From Myxococcota bacterium (GTDB taxonomy: Bacteria > Myxococcota_A > Polyangia > Palsa-1104 > JAEUJZ01): 64,000 nucleotides of DNA. Shown piece by piece: positions 1 through 9,024 of the stretch. The DNA is taken from contig JANWXW010000031.1 of the NCBI GenBank assembly GCA_025057315.1, positions 1 through 64,000 of the forward strand. The letters run 5' to 3'. The stretch's first letter is position 1, and each line of letters starts with the position of its first letter. Under the pieces are notes generated by a model. That model was not told the origin of the DNA. It did not search any database and saw only the letters and a program-made list of their open reading frames with translations. Made by a program: the position numbers and the translations under genes.

Positions 1-52
1 ATCTTCTGGCCATAGGGCCAAATTGTAGATACGATGCACATATCTCTCACAC

Positions 53-58
53 CAAGGA
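53..58 (+). promoter_or_regulatory. Shine-Dalgarno deciding the start of the first gene
   Basis: AAGGAG lies 11 bases before the ATG at 70. An in-frame ATG at 34 lies upstream of this site, so the ribosome-binding site favours 70, and starting there also gives a clean lipoprotein signal peptide. Confidence 0.7.
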
Positions 59-69
59 GCGGGCGTTCG

Positions 70-1938
70 ATGCGCAGCATGGGGTGTCTGAGCCTTGTCC
101 TCACCGGATGGCTGGCAGCGTGCGCACCGCAGGAGCCCCGGTCCAGCCCGACGGCGCCGGTGGTCCCCCCGTCCGAGCCGCCAGCTGACGAGCCGCTGCC
201 GGCCGTGGTCAGCCCATGGCGTTTTGAGCACCCGCTGCCCCAGGGCAACACCCTGCATGGGATCTGGGTCGGTGCGGGGGAAGCCTGGGCGGTGGGCGAA
301 CGGGGCACGGTGGTGCGGTTGCGGCCGGAAGGGGCCGAGCAGCAGGCGCAGGGCACGACCTTGACCACCCTGCGGGCAGTGGTCAGCGAGGGCCAGAGGC
401 TGTGGGCCGTGGGGGATGGGGGCATCCTGCTCCGCGGCGAGGGGGGACGGTTTGCTGCCTACCGCATCGCCCAGGACGACCTGCTGACCATCTGGCTGGA
501 GGGCGCAGAGCCGGCCTGCGCGGGCAAGGGCAACCAGTGGTTCCGCTTTGACGGACGCCGCTTTGTCTCCGGCTCTCTGCCGGTGCTGGGCCCGGCCGAC
601 GCGGTGCGGGGGGCGGCGGCCCGGGGCACGGACTTGTACCTGGTGGGGACCTCCGGCCGCATTCTTCACCGCACGCCACATGGTTGGTTTCTAGAGGGCG
701 ATGGCCTGACCTCCCTCGACCTCGTCAGTGTCGCCCTGCTGGAGGATGGCACGGTCTATGCTGGCGGGGCGGGCGGACGCATCCTGCGGCGCGATCCGAG
801 GACTCAGCTGTGGAGCGTGGACCACCCGCGGGGCAGCCTCCTTTGGACGCGGGCCGAGGTGCGGGCTGTCTTCTCCGTGGCTGGCAGCGTCCTGGCCGTC
901 ACCAGCGACGGGGTTGTTTTGCGGCGGGGGGAGACGGACTGGGCTGTGGAGGCATCTGGCCTGGGCCATCTGCGCGCCGGGGCAGCAGGCGGGGCCGGTG
1001 CCCTGGTCGTCGGCGATGGGGGGGTGGTGCTGCGCCGGGAGGCAGGTGCGTGGCGTCCGCCTGCTGGACTGGCACGCCTGGGCGCCATGGCCCTGCTGGG
1101 TGTGGCCAGCGATGGAGCGGTGGCCTACGCCGTAGCGGACGATGGCTCCGTGCTCCGACGCCAGGACCGCGACGTGCCCCTGCGCTGGGTCCTGGACCAC
1201 GCCCCCGGACCGCTGGCCCAGCCCTTGTATGCCATCGGGGCCCGGGATGGAGAGGCATGGGCGGCAGGGTCTGGGGGGGTGCTGTTGCGCCGCACGCCTC
1301 AGGGCTGGCAGCCGGAGCCCTATATGTGGCCGGACCGGCGTCCGGACTGGCGCGGGATCGCCGTGCTGCCCGGCGGGGAGGTGTTTGTCGTCGGTGGGGC
1401 CGTGACGCCCGAGGCCGACGCGGAGGCGGCCATCTTGCACCGCACCGCAGGAGTCTGGGTCCGCGAGCGCCCCATACCGCGCGTAACGAGTGCCCTGCAG
1501 GCCGTTGCGAGCGATGGACGCCATGTGCTGGCCGTTGGCACCGCCGGGACGATCTTGCGTCGCGAGGGGATGTCCTGGATCGTCGAGGACAGCGACGTGG
1601 CTGACGATGTGCAGCTGTTCGCCCTGACGGTGGTTGACGGGCTGTTCTACGCAGCGGGGACCGGCGGGGCGGTCCTGCGACGGGAGGTGTCCATGGGGCG
1701 ACCCCGGTGGGTGCGGGAGCAAATAGCCGGCGCGGGGAGCCTGCTGGCGCTCGCTGCGGTTGGCCCGGAGCTCTGGGCCGTGGGCGCAGGCGGGATCGCA
1801 GCGGTGGCCCGCGGGGGAAGCTGGGCGGTGGAGCCCACGCTCAGCGCCAGCCATCTGGCAGGCGTGGCGGTCCTGCCCCATGGCCTGCTTGCCGTGGGCA
1901 GCGGTGGAACTGTGCTGGTCCGATCGTTGGCCAGGTAG
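70..1938 (+). CDS. Propeller-type repeat lipoprotein
   Basis: About 622 residues, with a lipoprotein signal peptide (MRSMGCLSLVLTGWLAAC, lipobox LAAC) and a Pro-rich linker, so it should be exported and lipid-anchored. The rest is about 13 copies of a 40-50 residue unit whose core reads WAVGxxGxxLRR (for example WAVGDGGILLRG, LVVGDGGVVLRR, LAVGTAGTILRR). Regular beta-strand repeats of this type form beta-propellers (YCF48/WD40-like); 13 units could mean two propellers. No catalytic motif is visible, so a binding or scaffold role in the envelope is inference. The next gene on this strand begins about 210 bases downstream. The exact family is not recognised. Confidence 0.75.
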   Translation: MRSMGCLSLVLTGWLAACAPQEPRSSPTAPVVPPSEPPADEPLPAVVSPWRFEHPLPQGNTLHGIWVGAGEAWAVGERGTVVRLRPEGAEQQAQGTTLTTLRAVVSEGQRLWAVGDGGILLRGEGGRFAAYRIAQDDLLTIWLEGAEPACAGKGNQWFRFDGRRFVSGSLPVLGPADAVRGAAARGTDLYLVGTSGRILHRTPHGWFLEGDGLTSLDLVSVALLEDGTVYAGGAGGRILRRDPRTQLWSVDHPRGSLLWTRAEVRAVFSVAGSVLAVTSDGVVLRRGETDWAVEASGLGHLRAGAAGGAGALVVGDGGVVLRREAGAWRPPAGLARLGAMALLGVASDGAVAYAVADDGSVLRRQDRDVPLRWVLDHAPGPLAQPLYAIGARDGEAWAAGSGGVLLRRTPQGWQPEPYMWPDRRPDWRGIAVLPGGEVFVVGGAVTPEADAEAAILHRTAGVWVRERPIPRVTSALQAVASDGRHVLAVGTAGTILRREGMSWIVEDSDVADDVQLFALTVVDGLFYAAGTGGAVLRREVSMGRPRWVREQIAGAGSLLALAAVGPELWAVGAGGIAAVARGGSWAVEPTLSASHLAGVAVLPHGLLAVGSGGTVLVRSLAR

Positions 1939-2151
1939 GTTGTCAGAGGTGGTCGCCCATGACCAGGGGTCGGACAAAATCGGGCGCCTCGTGCAAAATG
2001 TTGGTCTCCTACGCTGCGGCCAAGAGGCCCATGTTGGCTCCTATGCCTCCAGCGGTCAGACTGGTCGGGTCTTTGCATGTCCCCTGCGCCTAAGGAGCAA
2101 CCCGTGATGTTGGCCTTGGCATATGGTTCTTCTGCCCCTGGGGCCTAGCCA
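1939..2151 (+). other. Intergenic leader of the kinase gene with an in-frame mini-ORF
   Basis: No ordinary gene is seen. Near its end AAGGAG (2092-2097) precedes GTG (2104) and ATG (2107), opening a 13-14 codon frame (MLALAYGSSAPGA) that stops at TAG 2146-2148. The kinase ATG follows three bases later in the same frame and has no Shine-Dalgarno of its own. This is either a leader peptide with re-initiation or a nonsense codon near an older N-terminus. Codon use in the mini-ORF (TTG, GCA, TAT, TCT) differs from neighbouring genes. Confidence 0.45.
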
Positions 2152-3519
2152 ATGGAGACGCTCATCGTGGCCGAGACGTTGCCAGCCAGACATGTTCCGG
2201 ACGACCCTCTGGTCGGTTTCCGGCTCGATGGACGTTACACGCTTGAGCAGGTCATCGGTGAGGGCGCCACCGGGCGCGTATACCGGGCGCGGCAAGAGAC
2301 CACCGGCCGGCAGGTGGCGGTCAAGCTGCTGCGCGAGGAGCTGCTACGCGACGAGGCAAGCGTGCGGCGCTTTCAGCGTGAGGCGCGCGCGGCTTGTCGC
2401 ATCAACCACCCCAATGCGATCATCGTGCACGATTTCGGGCGCAGCCCCCAGGGCCATTGCTTCCTGGTGACCGAGCTCATCGAAGGCGAGACGCTGCGCC
2501 AGCGCCTCGACCGCGATGGCCCTCCCCCGCCGGAGCGGGCCCTGTGGCTCTTCTGCGAGGTGCTGGCCGGTGTCCAGGCGGCGCACGAGCAGGGTGTGGT
2601 GCACCGCGACTTGCACCCAGGCAACATCTTTTTGTGCCGCAGCCCCTCGGGGGAGGAACGGGTGAAGGTGTTCGACTTCGGCGGTGCCCGCATCCTCGAT
2701 GCCACCCTGGACACCGACGTGACTGGGGTAGGGCAGCTCGACCTGCGGCAGATCCTCATGAGCATCCGTTATCTGTCGCCAGAGCGGCTCCAGCGCGATC
2801 GCCAACCTGATCCGCGCGGGGACGTCTATGCCCTGGGGCTCATTCTGTTCGAGCTATGCACCGGCCATTACCCGTTCCAGGCAGCAGATCCGCTGCAGGT
2901 AATGGCCATGCACCTGCGCGAGCCACCGCCGCCCATGCACCTGCTGGCCCCGTCGCGAAGCTTCTCACCAGCGCTGCAGGGGCTGGTGATGGCGATGCTG
3001 GCCAAGGACCCGTTGTTGCGGCCGCGCGATGCGGGCGAGGTGGCGCAGCGTCTGCGCGCGGCAATGGAGCGGGAGACCCTCATCGCGGTGCACGAGTCGG
3101 AGATGGTGCCCGAGCCTGAGCTGGAGATGGAGATGGAGGCCATGCCCGCAGACGAGAGCGAGGCAGAGACGCTGCCCATCCCACAGACGGCCACCGAGCC
3201 ACCGCTGCAGGCTCCAGTGGAGGCAGGCTGGGCCGGGGCTCCAGATCGCACCCTCGTCGACTTACAGCCGGTCGGTGTGGCGCCGGTGCGGGCGTTGCCA
3301 CCAGAGGCGCCGAGCGACCCTGGCGTGCGGGTCGCGCAGCGACGTCCTAGTGCCTTGTGGTCCGTGACCGTGGCGCTCCTGTGTCTGCTCGGTGGGGCCG
3401 GTGCCGTCTTTGCCGGCGGCACGTTGTTGTACCGGCTGTACCTGAGCATGCAGACCCACCACACAGTGCCGCCTGAGCCAGCAGCCCGCGAGCCTGAGCC
3501 CCAACCCTTGTCGCCCTAG
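2152..3519 (+). CDS. Membrane Ser/Thr protein kinase (PknB/Hanks type)
   Basis: 455 residues. The kinase domain (about 28-300) is complete: Gly loop GEGATGRVY (36-44), ATP lysine K58 in VAVKLL, catalytic HRDLHPGN (151-158), DFG at 175-177, SPER (209-212) and DVYALG (224-229). An acidic/Pro-rich linker leads to a transmembrane segment at about 403-428 and a short Pro/Glu-rich tail. The kinase is therefore anchored near its C-terminus with the catalytic domain in the cytoplasm; no extracellular sensor domain is present. It should phosphorylate Ser/Thr on unknown partners. The ATG lacks an obvious ribosome-binding site (see the leader entry). Its stop overlaps the stop of the next, convergent gene. 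Confidence 0.9.
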   Translation: METLIVAETLPARHVPDDPLVGFRLDGRYTLEQVIGEGATGRVYRARQETTGRQVAVKLLREELLRDEASVRRFQREARAACRINHPNAIIVHDFGRSPQGHCFLVTELIEGETLRQRLDRDGPPPPERALWLFCEVLAGVQAAHEQGVVHRDLHPGNIFLCRSPSGEERVKVFDFGGARILDATLDTDVTGVGQLDLRQILMSIRYLSPERLQRDRQPDPRGDVYALGLILFELCTGHYPFQAADPLQVMAMHLREPPPPMHLLAPSRSFSPALQGLVMAMLAKDPLLRPRDAGEVAQRLRAAMERETLIAVHESEMVPEPELEMEMEAMPADESEAETLPIPQTATEPPLQAPVEAGWAGAPDRTLVDLQPVGVAPVRALPPEAPSDPGVRVAQRRPSALWSVTVALLCLLGGAGAVFAGGTLLYRLYLSMQTHHTVPPEPAAREPEPQPLSP

Positions 3520-3734
3520 CGCGTCAGCATGACGATGCCAGCGAAGATCAACAAAGCGGATCCAAGCAGCACCAGGGCCAAGGGGTCGGGCTGCAGGCGC
3601 GCCAGCTCTGCGTCGATGGCACTCCGCTCCTCGGCAGAGCGGGCCTCACGGCGCAAACGAAGGAGCATGCGGCGGGCGCCGCCAAAGTCTCCGGCGCGCA
3701 GGGCGTGTGCAGCGGACTCCAGCTCCCTCTCCAT
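3516..3734 (-). CDS. Small tail-anchored membrane protein, unknown
   Basis: 72 residues. An Arg/Glu/Ala-rich amphipathic helical part (1-50) is followed by one C-terminal membrane segment (LALVLLGSALLIFAGIVML). It converges with the kinase gene and the two stop codons overlap by four bases. The start is ATG with only a weak purine stretch upstream. The composition is typical of a real protein, but no family is recognised. A one-helix TPR-like protein tethered to the membrane is possible. Confidence 0.5.
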   Translation of the reverse strand: MERELESAAHALRAGDFGGARRMLLRLRREARSAEERSAIDAELARLQPDPLALVLLGSALLIFAGIVMLTR

Positions 3735-3804
3735 GGTTTTTTTCTGGCATAGAAACTCCGCTGGCCGTGGTCAAGTCATCAGTAGCGGAGATCGCTGTAT
3801 AGTT

Positions 3805-3815
3805 GGAGGAGGAGC
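3805..3815 (+). promoter_or_regulatory. Strong Shine-Dalgarno selecting a TTG start
   Basis: GGAGGAGGAGC ends about eight bases before the TTG at 3824 but about 20 before the first in-frame ATG (3836), so TTG is the likelier initiation codon of the sugar kinase gene. Confidence 0.6.
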
Positions 3816-3823
3816 TATAGGCC

Positions 3824-4795
3824 TTGCGGAAGCTCATGAGCCGGCTGCGCCGGCCCGAGGGCAGCACCTACGATGTAATTGGTCTGGGCGAATGCTCGCT
3901 TGACGAGACCTGGCGGCTCCAGGAGGCAGGGCCGCCTCTTGCCAAGAGCAAAATCGCGGCGAGAGGGCGCGACCTGCTCGGCGGTGGACAGGTGGCCACG
4001 GCCATGGTGGCGTGCCGGCGTTTGGGGCTTCGCGCAGCGTTTCTGGGGGCTGTAGGCGGGGACGAGGCCGGGCGCATCGTGCTCCAGGGACTCCGCGATG
4101 AAGGGGTGGACACCTCGGCGGTGCGTGTGCTGCCCACGGCGCGGACCCGCTGCGCCCTGGTGCTGGTGCAGCCCGGGGGCGAGCGCACAGTGATCGAGCA
4201 ACGCGACCCGGAGCTGGTGCTCCACGCTGCCGAGATCCAACCTGCCATGGTCGGCTGCGCTCGGGTGCTGCACGTGGATGCGACCCACCTTGGCGCAGCC
4301 ATCTGCGCGGCGCTGCACGCGCGGGCCCAGCACACGCTGGTGTCGGTCGATGTGGACCGCCTGGAACAGGGCGTTGAACACCTGGTGCGGCTGGCCGACC
4401 TGTGCATTGTCCCGGAGCACTTTCCCCAGCTGCTGACCGGCGAGCGCCACTTCGAACGCGCGGTGCTGCAGATGACGCGTCGCACCGAGGGCCTAGTCAT
4501 CGTGACGCTGGGGGAGCGGGGCTGTGTGGCTGTGGACCGCGAGGAGAGGGAGCGCCTGGTCTACTGTCCGGCCTTCCCGGTGTCGCAGCCGGTGGACACC
4601 ACTGCTTGCGGGGACACGTTCCATGCCGCCGCGATTGCCTATCTTTTGGATGGAGCCGAACGATCGAGCCGGCCTCTAGAGGGCCTGCTGCGCTTCGCCA
4701 ATGCAGCCGCTGCGCTCAAATGTCGCGCGCTGGGCCGGCGCGGCTGCCCGACCCGGAGCGAGGTCGAGGCCCTGCTGGGGAGCGAGGCTATCTGA
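3824..4795 (+). CDS. PfkB-family carbohydrate/nucleoside kinase
   Basis: 323 residues, the usual length for ribokinase-like enzymes that phosphorylate a sugar or nucleoside hydroxyl with ATP. The N-terminal signature is present (GGGQVATAMVACRRLG near 53-68, GAVGGDEAGR near 75-84), as is the C-terminal ATP/anion-hole motif DTTACGDTFHA (258-268) with catalytic Asp264. This motif is normally DTxGAGD; here Gly-Ala is replaced by Ala-Cys, a conspicuous change in the anion hole. The substrate cannot be predicted. It overlaps the convergent mrp gene by eight bases at the 3' end. Confidence 0.85.
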   Translation: MRKLMSRLRRPEGSTYDVIGLGECSLDETWRLQEAGPPLAKSKIAARGRDLLGGGQVATAMVACRRLGLRAAFLGAVGGDEAGRIVLQGLRDEGVDTSAVRVLPTARTRCALVLVQPGGERTVIEQRDPELVLHAAEIQPAMVGCARVLHVDATHLGAAICAALHARAQHTLVSVDVDRLEQGVEHLVRLADLCIVPEHFPQLLTGERHFERAVLQMTRRTEGLVIVTLGERGCVAVDREERERLVYCPAFPVSQPVDTTACGDTFHAAAIAYLLDGAERSSRPLEGLLRFANAAAALKCRALGRRGCPTRSEVEALLGSEAI

Positions 4796-5864
4796 TCTGT
4801 ACCAGCCCGGCTGGGCGCCGTGGCCCCGACAGCACCAGCTTCATGATCGCCTCGGCGACACGGAAGGCCACCTCGCGGAACAGCTTCCCGTGTTCGCCCT
4901 CGGGCTGTGCCACCACCACCGGCCGCCCCATGTCGCCCCCCTGCCGGATGCGGCTGTCAAGAGGAATCTCGCCGAGCAGCTCCACCTTGAGCGTCTGCGC
5001 CAGCTGACGGCCGCCGCCGCGGGAGAAGATGTCCTCTCTGTGTCCGCAGGCAGGGCAAAGGTAAAATGACATGTTTTCCACCACGCCCAGGAGCGGCACC
5101 TCCACCTTGCGGAACATGCTGGCCGCCTTCTCCACGTCGATGAGGGAGACCTCCTGCGGCGTCGTCACCAACACCGCCCCGGTGATGGGGATAAGCTGTG
5201 ACAGGGACAGCTGGGCGTCGCCGGTCCCTGGCGGCAGGTCCACCACAAGGTAGTCCAGCTCGCCCCACTCCACGTCTTCCAGAAACTGCTGGAGCAGCTT
5301 GTGGACCATCGGTCCACGCCAGATGACGGCACCGTCCCGCTCCGTGAAGAAACCCACTGAGATCACGTGGATGCCATGGTGCTGCGCAGGCACGATGCGA
5401 TGGCCGCTTTTGGCTTCGGGCTCCTTGTCGGGCGGCCCCAGCATGGTCGGCACCGACGGTCCATAGATGTCGGCGTCCAGCAGGCCGACGCGAGCACCGA
5501 GGGCCTTGAGCGACAGAGCAAGGCAGGTGGCGACGGTGCTCTTGCCCACCCCTCCTTTGCCTGCCGCCACCGCGACGACGTTTTTGACCCCCGGCAGACG
5601 CGTTGCTGCCCCGCGGGTCCCCGGTGGCACGGTCACGTTCATCTCCAGCGTCACCCGGGCCGCACCGGCAGCACGCAGCGCCTCCTCTACGCGCCGCGCC
5701 AGCTCCTCCCGGTGGCGGTAGACGGGGGTGGGTAGGTCCAGCCCTAGGGTCACGTTGTCGCCCTGGACCTCGGTCCTTTTGACCATCCCCAGGGCCACCA
5801 CGTCCCGGCCCGTGACCGGCTCCTTTGCTTCCTTGAGCGCCTGGCGGACCCTGGCCTCGTTCAT
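4788..5864 (-). CDS. mrp: Mrp/ApbC/NBP35-family Fe-S cluster carrier ATPase
   Basis: 358 residues. Residues 1-85 form a DUF59/MIP18-like domain. The P-loop ATPase has the deviant Walker A GKGGVGKST (102-110), LLDADIYGPS (128-137), DLPPGTGD (209-216) and a C-terminal CPAC pair (C270, C273) that binds a bridging Fe-S cluster in this family. The role is cytosolic assembly or delivery of Fe-S clusters. The start at 5864 is preferred over an in-frame ATG at 5885 because AGGGAG lies just upstream. In this window it could serve the Fe-S proteins suggested at 20.9-26.4 kb, but that link is speculative. Confidence 0.92.
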   Translation of the reverse strand: MNEARVRQALKEAKEPVTGRDVVALGMVKRTEVQGDNVTLGLDLPTPVYRHREELARRVEEALRAAGAARVTLEMNVTVPPGTRGAATRLPGVKNVVAVAAGKGGVGKSTVATCLALSLKALGARVGLLDADIYGPSVPTMLGPPDKEPEAKSGHRIVPAQHHGIHVISVGFFTERDGAVIWRGPMVHKLLQQFLEDVEWGELDYLVVDLPPGTGDAQLSLSQLIPITGAVLVTTPQEVSLIDVEKAASMFRKVEVPLLGVVENMSFYLCPACGHREDIFSRGGGRQLAQTLKVELLGEIPLDSRIRQGGDMGRPVVVAQPEGEHGKLFREVAFRVAEAIMKLVLSGPRRPAGLVQIR

Positions 5865-5955
5865 CTCGCTCCCTTTGGACAGCATCGTCTTTTGCTTCCT
5901 AGCTCGTCGAAGAGCCCGCGGCGTGCGTGACCACCCCCGCCGCCTTGCTTGATCC

Positions 5956-6618
<663 letters not shown>

Positions 6619-6662
6619 CTGCTGGGCGGGCTACCTTGCCCGTCCTATTGGCCCATGTCAAC

Positions 6663-6690
6663 TTGACGTTAGGATAGGGTAGCCTACCAT
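6663..6690 (+). promoter_or_regulatory. Putative sigma-70 promoter for def with overlapping dyad
   Basis: TTGACG (6663-6668) and TACCAT (6685-6690) are separated by 16 bases and point toward def. The odd-centred inverted repeat GGTAGCCTACC (6678-6688) overlaps the -10 box and could be an operator. On the other strand TTGACA lies at about 6698-6703, facing ribA, with a poor -10. Prediction from sequence only. Confidence 0.4.
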
Positions 6691-6736
6691 AAACGCCTGT
6701 CAACACGCCCACTAGGGCGAGAAATGGTTCCTCGGC

Positions 6737-7282
6737 ATGGCCCTGCGCAGGATCATTCGCTTCCCTGACCCGGTGCTGCGACAGCCCACCAGGCCGGTGA
6801 GCGCCATCGACCAACGCCTGCGGCAGATCGTCGAGGACATGATGGAGACAATGTATGCTGTGGACGGCGCGGGGCTGGCGGCCATCCAGGTGGGGGCGCC
6901 CGAGCGCGTCTTCATCATCGATGCCAGCGTGGCCGGAGCGGCGCGCACCGACCTGCCCGTGGTGTTCATCAACCCGGTCATTGAGTGGCTCTCGGCAGAG
7001 ACGGAGACCAAAGAAGAGGGTTGTCTGTCCTTCCCAGGCATCTTTGTGCCGGTGAAGCGATCGCTGGTGGCCCGTGTCCGCGCTCTCGACCTAAACGGCA
7101 AGGAGTTCGTTGCAGAGGGGCGGGACCTATATGCCCGGGCTTTGCAACACGAACATGACCACCTCATCAACAAGTTGCTGTTCGATTACGCTGGGCCGGT
7201 CAAGCGCCAGGTCATCAAGCGCAAGATGGAGCGCATGACCGACGAGGAAGCAGCTGCTCTCGTGGCGCGCCACGGGGACTGA
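6737..7282 (+). CDS. def: Peptide deformylase
   Basis: 181 residues. Removes the N-formyl group from nascent proteins. All three metal-site motifs are present: GAGLAAIQ (44-51), EGCLS (94-98, cysteine ligand) and HEHDH (138-142, two His ligands and the catalytic Glu). The C-terminus has a basic helix (VKRQVIKRKMERM) that may touch the ribosome. folB follows 42 bases downstream on the same strand, so the two may be cotranscribed. The upstream region carries a candidate promoter shared with divergent ribA. Confidence 0.95.
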   Translation: MALRRIIRFPDPVLRQPTRPVSAIDQRLRQIVEDMMETMYAVDGAGLAAIQVGAPERVFIIDASVAGAARTDLPVVFINPVIEWLSAETETKEEGCLSFPGIFVPVKRSLVARVRALDLNGKEFVAEGRDLYARALQHEHDHLINKLLFDYAGPVKRQVIKRKMERMTDEEAAALVARHGD

Positions 7283-7324
7283 GGGCCCAGGCGAACCGGA
7301 TTGGCCTGGCAGCCGAAGCAGGGC

Positions 7325-7699
7325 ATGCGCTGCACCATCGTGCTGAAAAACATCGAGTTTCAGGCCTGCCATGGGGCCACGGCTGCCGAGCGTCGATCGC
7401 TGCGCCGATTCCAGCTCGATGTACGGCTGAGCGCCGACCTGGGGCGATCGATGGCCTCGGATCGGTTGCAAGACACGATCGACTACCAGGCCCTGAGCGA
7501 GCTGGTGGTCCAGGTTGCCACGCAGCGCACCTACCGGCTGCTGGAGTCCCTGTGTGGCGCCCTGCTCGACGCCATCGGCGAGCGCTGGCCGCAGGCGGAT
7601 GTGGAGCTTGAGCTGCGCAAGCTGCACCCGCCGTGTCAGGGCAACCCGGACCATGCCGCCGTGCTGGCCAGTCGCCCTGCTCGGCTGCCTACCAAATGA
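7325..7699 (+). CDS. folB: Dihydroneopterin aldolase (FolB family)
   Basis: 124 residues from the ATG at 7325; an in-frame TTG at 7301 would add eight. Folate synthesis: cleaves 7,8-dihydroneopterin to 6-hydroxymethyl-dihydropterin and glycolaldehyde. Family features seen: an N-terminal strand leading to CHGATAAERRSLRRFQLDV, the segment DTIDYQALSELV, and LLESLCGALLDAI with the conserved pterin-binding Glu. It lies directly downstream of def; no other folate genes are nearby. The spacing of the weak purine run before 7325 does not settle the start. Confidence 0.85.
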   Translation: MRCTIVLKNIEFQACHGATAAERRSLRRFQLDVRLSADLGRSMASDRLQDTIDYQALSELVVQVATQRTYRLLESLCGALLDAIGERWPQADVELELRKLHPPCQGNPDHAAVLASRPARLPTK

Positions 7700-7736
7700 C
7701 CCTTGTCTTTGCGCCCTAAGCCTTAGCTTATCCAGC

Positions 7737-9011
7737 ATGCGGATGCCGACCGTGCCCTCTGCCTCCAAAGCAGTGGATGTTGCCGGGGAAAAGCCCCCCA
7801 GCTTGACGGCACCGCTTGCGCCGCGGCTGCGGATCCTGTTTGTTAGCAAGATCTTCCCCAACCGCAACAAGCCCGGCTGGGCTCCGTTCAACCGCCAGCA
7901 GCTCGTGGCTCTGTCCCGCCTTCCGGGGGTCACGGTGGTCGATGTGCTGGCGACGGTGCCCTACTTTCCAGGGGCGGGGTTGTTTCGCGGTCGTTCCCTG
8001 GCAGCGGATCTGCTGAACCTGCCCGCGCGCGACACCATCGATGGCCTGCCAGTCCGTCATCCACGCACGCTGTATCTGCCGCGCCTGGGCCATGCGGTCT
8101 CGCCGCTACTATACGCTGCATCTCTGCTGCCGGTTGTGCCCCGCTACCGCGGGCGCGTCGATGTGCTTCTGGCGGCGTGGGCTTACCCGGATGGTTGCGC
8201 CGCGGTGATGCTCGGCCGCCTGCTCGATCTTCCCGTGGTCGTTAAGCTCCACGGCAGCGACATCAACGTCCTGGGGCAAAGGACCGGCCCGCGGCAGCTT
8301 ATGCAGCTGCTACTGCCCCGGGCCAGCCGCGTGGTCGCGGTGAGCGATGCGCTGCGCGACCGGGCTGCTGAGCTGGGCGTAGCTCCGGAGCGCATCGACG
8401 TGGTTCGCAACGGCGTGGACGCGGCGCTGTTTCGCCCCCTGGACCAGGCGGAGGCGCGGCGCCAGCTCGGCCTCGCCAGCCGTCCAACCGTGGTGTGTGT
8501 GAGCCGGCTGGAGCGCGCCAAGGGCGTGCTCGATCTGCTGGAGGCCTTCGCATTGCTGCGTCGGCAACGCCCCGATGTGCAACTGCTCTTGGTGGGCAGC
8601 GGCGAGGCTGAGCATGCCTGCTCGGAGCGCAGCGCGGCCGAGGATCTGCGCGGCTCGGTGGTGCTTGCCGGTGCCGTGCCGCTGGAGCAAGTGCCGCTGT
8701 ATATGGGTGCGGCCGATGTGGTGGTCATGCCAAGCTGGGCCGAGGGCCTGCCCAACACGGTGCTGGAGGCACAGGCCTGCGGGCGCCCGGTCGTGGCCAC
8801 AGATGTGGGCGGGGTGTCCGAGGTGGTGAACCGACCGGAGCTGGGGGTCCTGGTGCCCCCACGGCAGCCAGCGGCCCTGGCAGCGGCCCTAGCGGCCACG
8901 CTGGCTCGTCCGTTTGACCCGGCCCGCATCGCGGGCGCACGATCCCGAAGCTGGCAAGACAGTGCAGAGGGCCTGCTCCAGTCCCTGCGCCGAGCCGTGC
9001 AAGAGAAATAG
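7737..9011 (+). CDS. GT4-family glycosyltransferase
   Basis: About 424 residues. The GT-B fold is indicated by RLRILFVSKIFPNRNKPGWAPF at the N-terminus, VVKLHGSDINVLG mid-way, the nucleotide-sugar segment VVCVSRLERAKGVLDLLEAF and the EX7E motif in EGLPNTVLEAQACGRPVVATD. Such enzymes transfer a sugar from a nucleotide sugar to a growing polysaccharide at the inner face of the membrane. ATG 7737 was chosen as the first reasonable start after folB; ATG 7743 is also possible. It opens an operon of polysaccharide genes that continues without real gaps to 13498. Confidence 0.88.
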   Translation: MRMPTVPSASKAVDVAGEKPPSLTAPLAPRLRILFVSKIFPNRNKPGWAPFNRQQLVALSRLPGVTVVDVLATVPYFPGAGLFRGRSLAADLLNLPARDTIDGLPVRHPRTLYLPRLGHAVSPLLYAASLLPVVPRYRGRVDVLLAAWAYPDGCAAVMLGRLLDLPVVVKLHGSDINVLGQRTGPRQLMQLLLPRASRVVAVSDALRDRAAELGVAPERIDVVRNGVDAALFRPLDQAEARRQLGLASRPTVVCVSRLERAKGVLDLLEAFALLRRQRPDVQLLLVGSGEAEHACSERSAAEDLRGSVVLAGAVPLEQVPLYMGAADVVVMPSWAEGLPNTVLEAQACGRPVVATDVGGVSEVVNRPELGVLVPPRQPAALAAALAATLARPFDPARIAGARSRSWQDSAEGLLQSLRRAVQEK

Positions 9012-9024
9012 GAGGACTACGCTC

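Noticed and set aside
691..1977. 428-codon open frame on the minus strand under the propeller lipoprotein
   Set aside because: His/Arg/Pro/Gln-rich shadow of a GC-rich gene; the plus-strand gene has a signal peptide and regular repeats.
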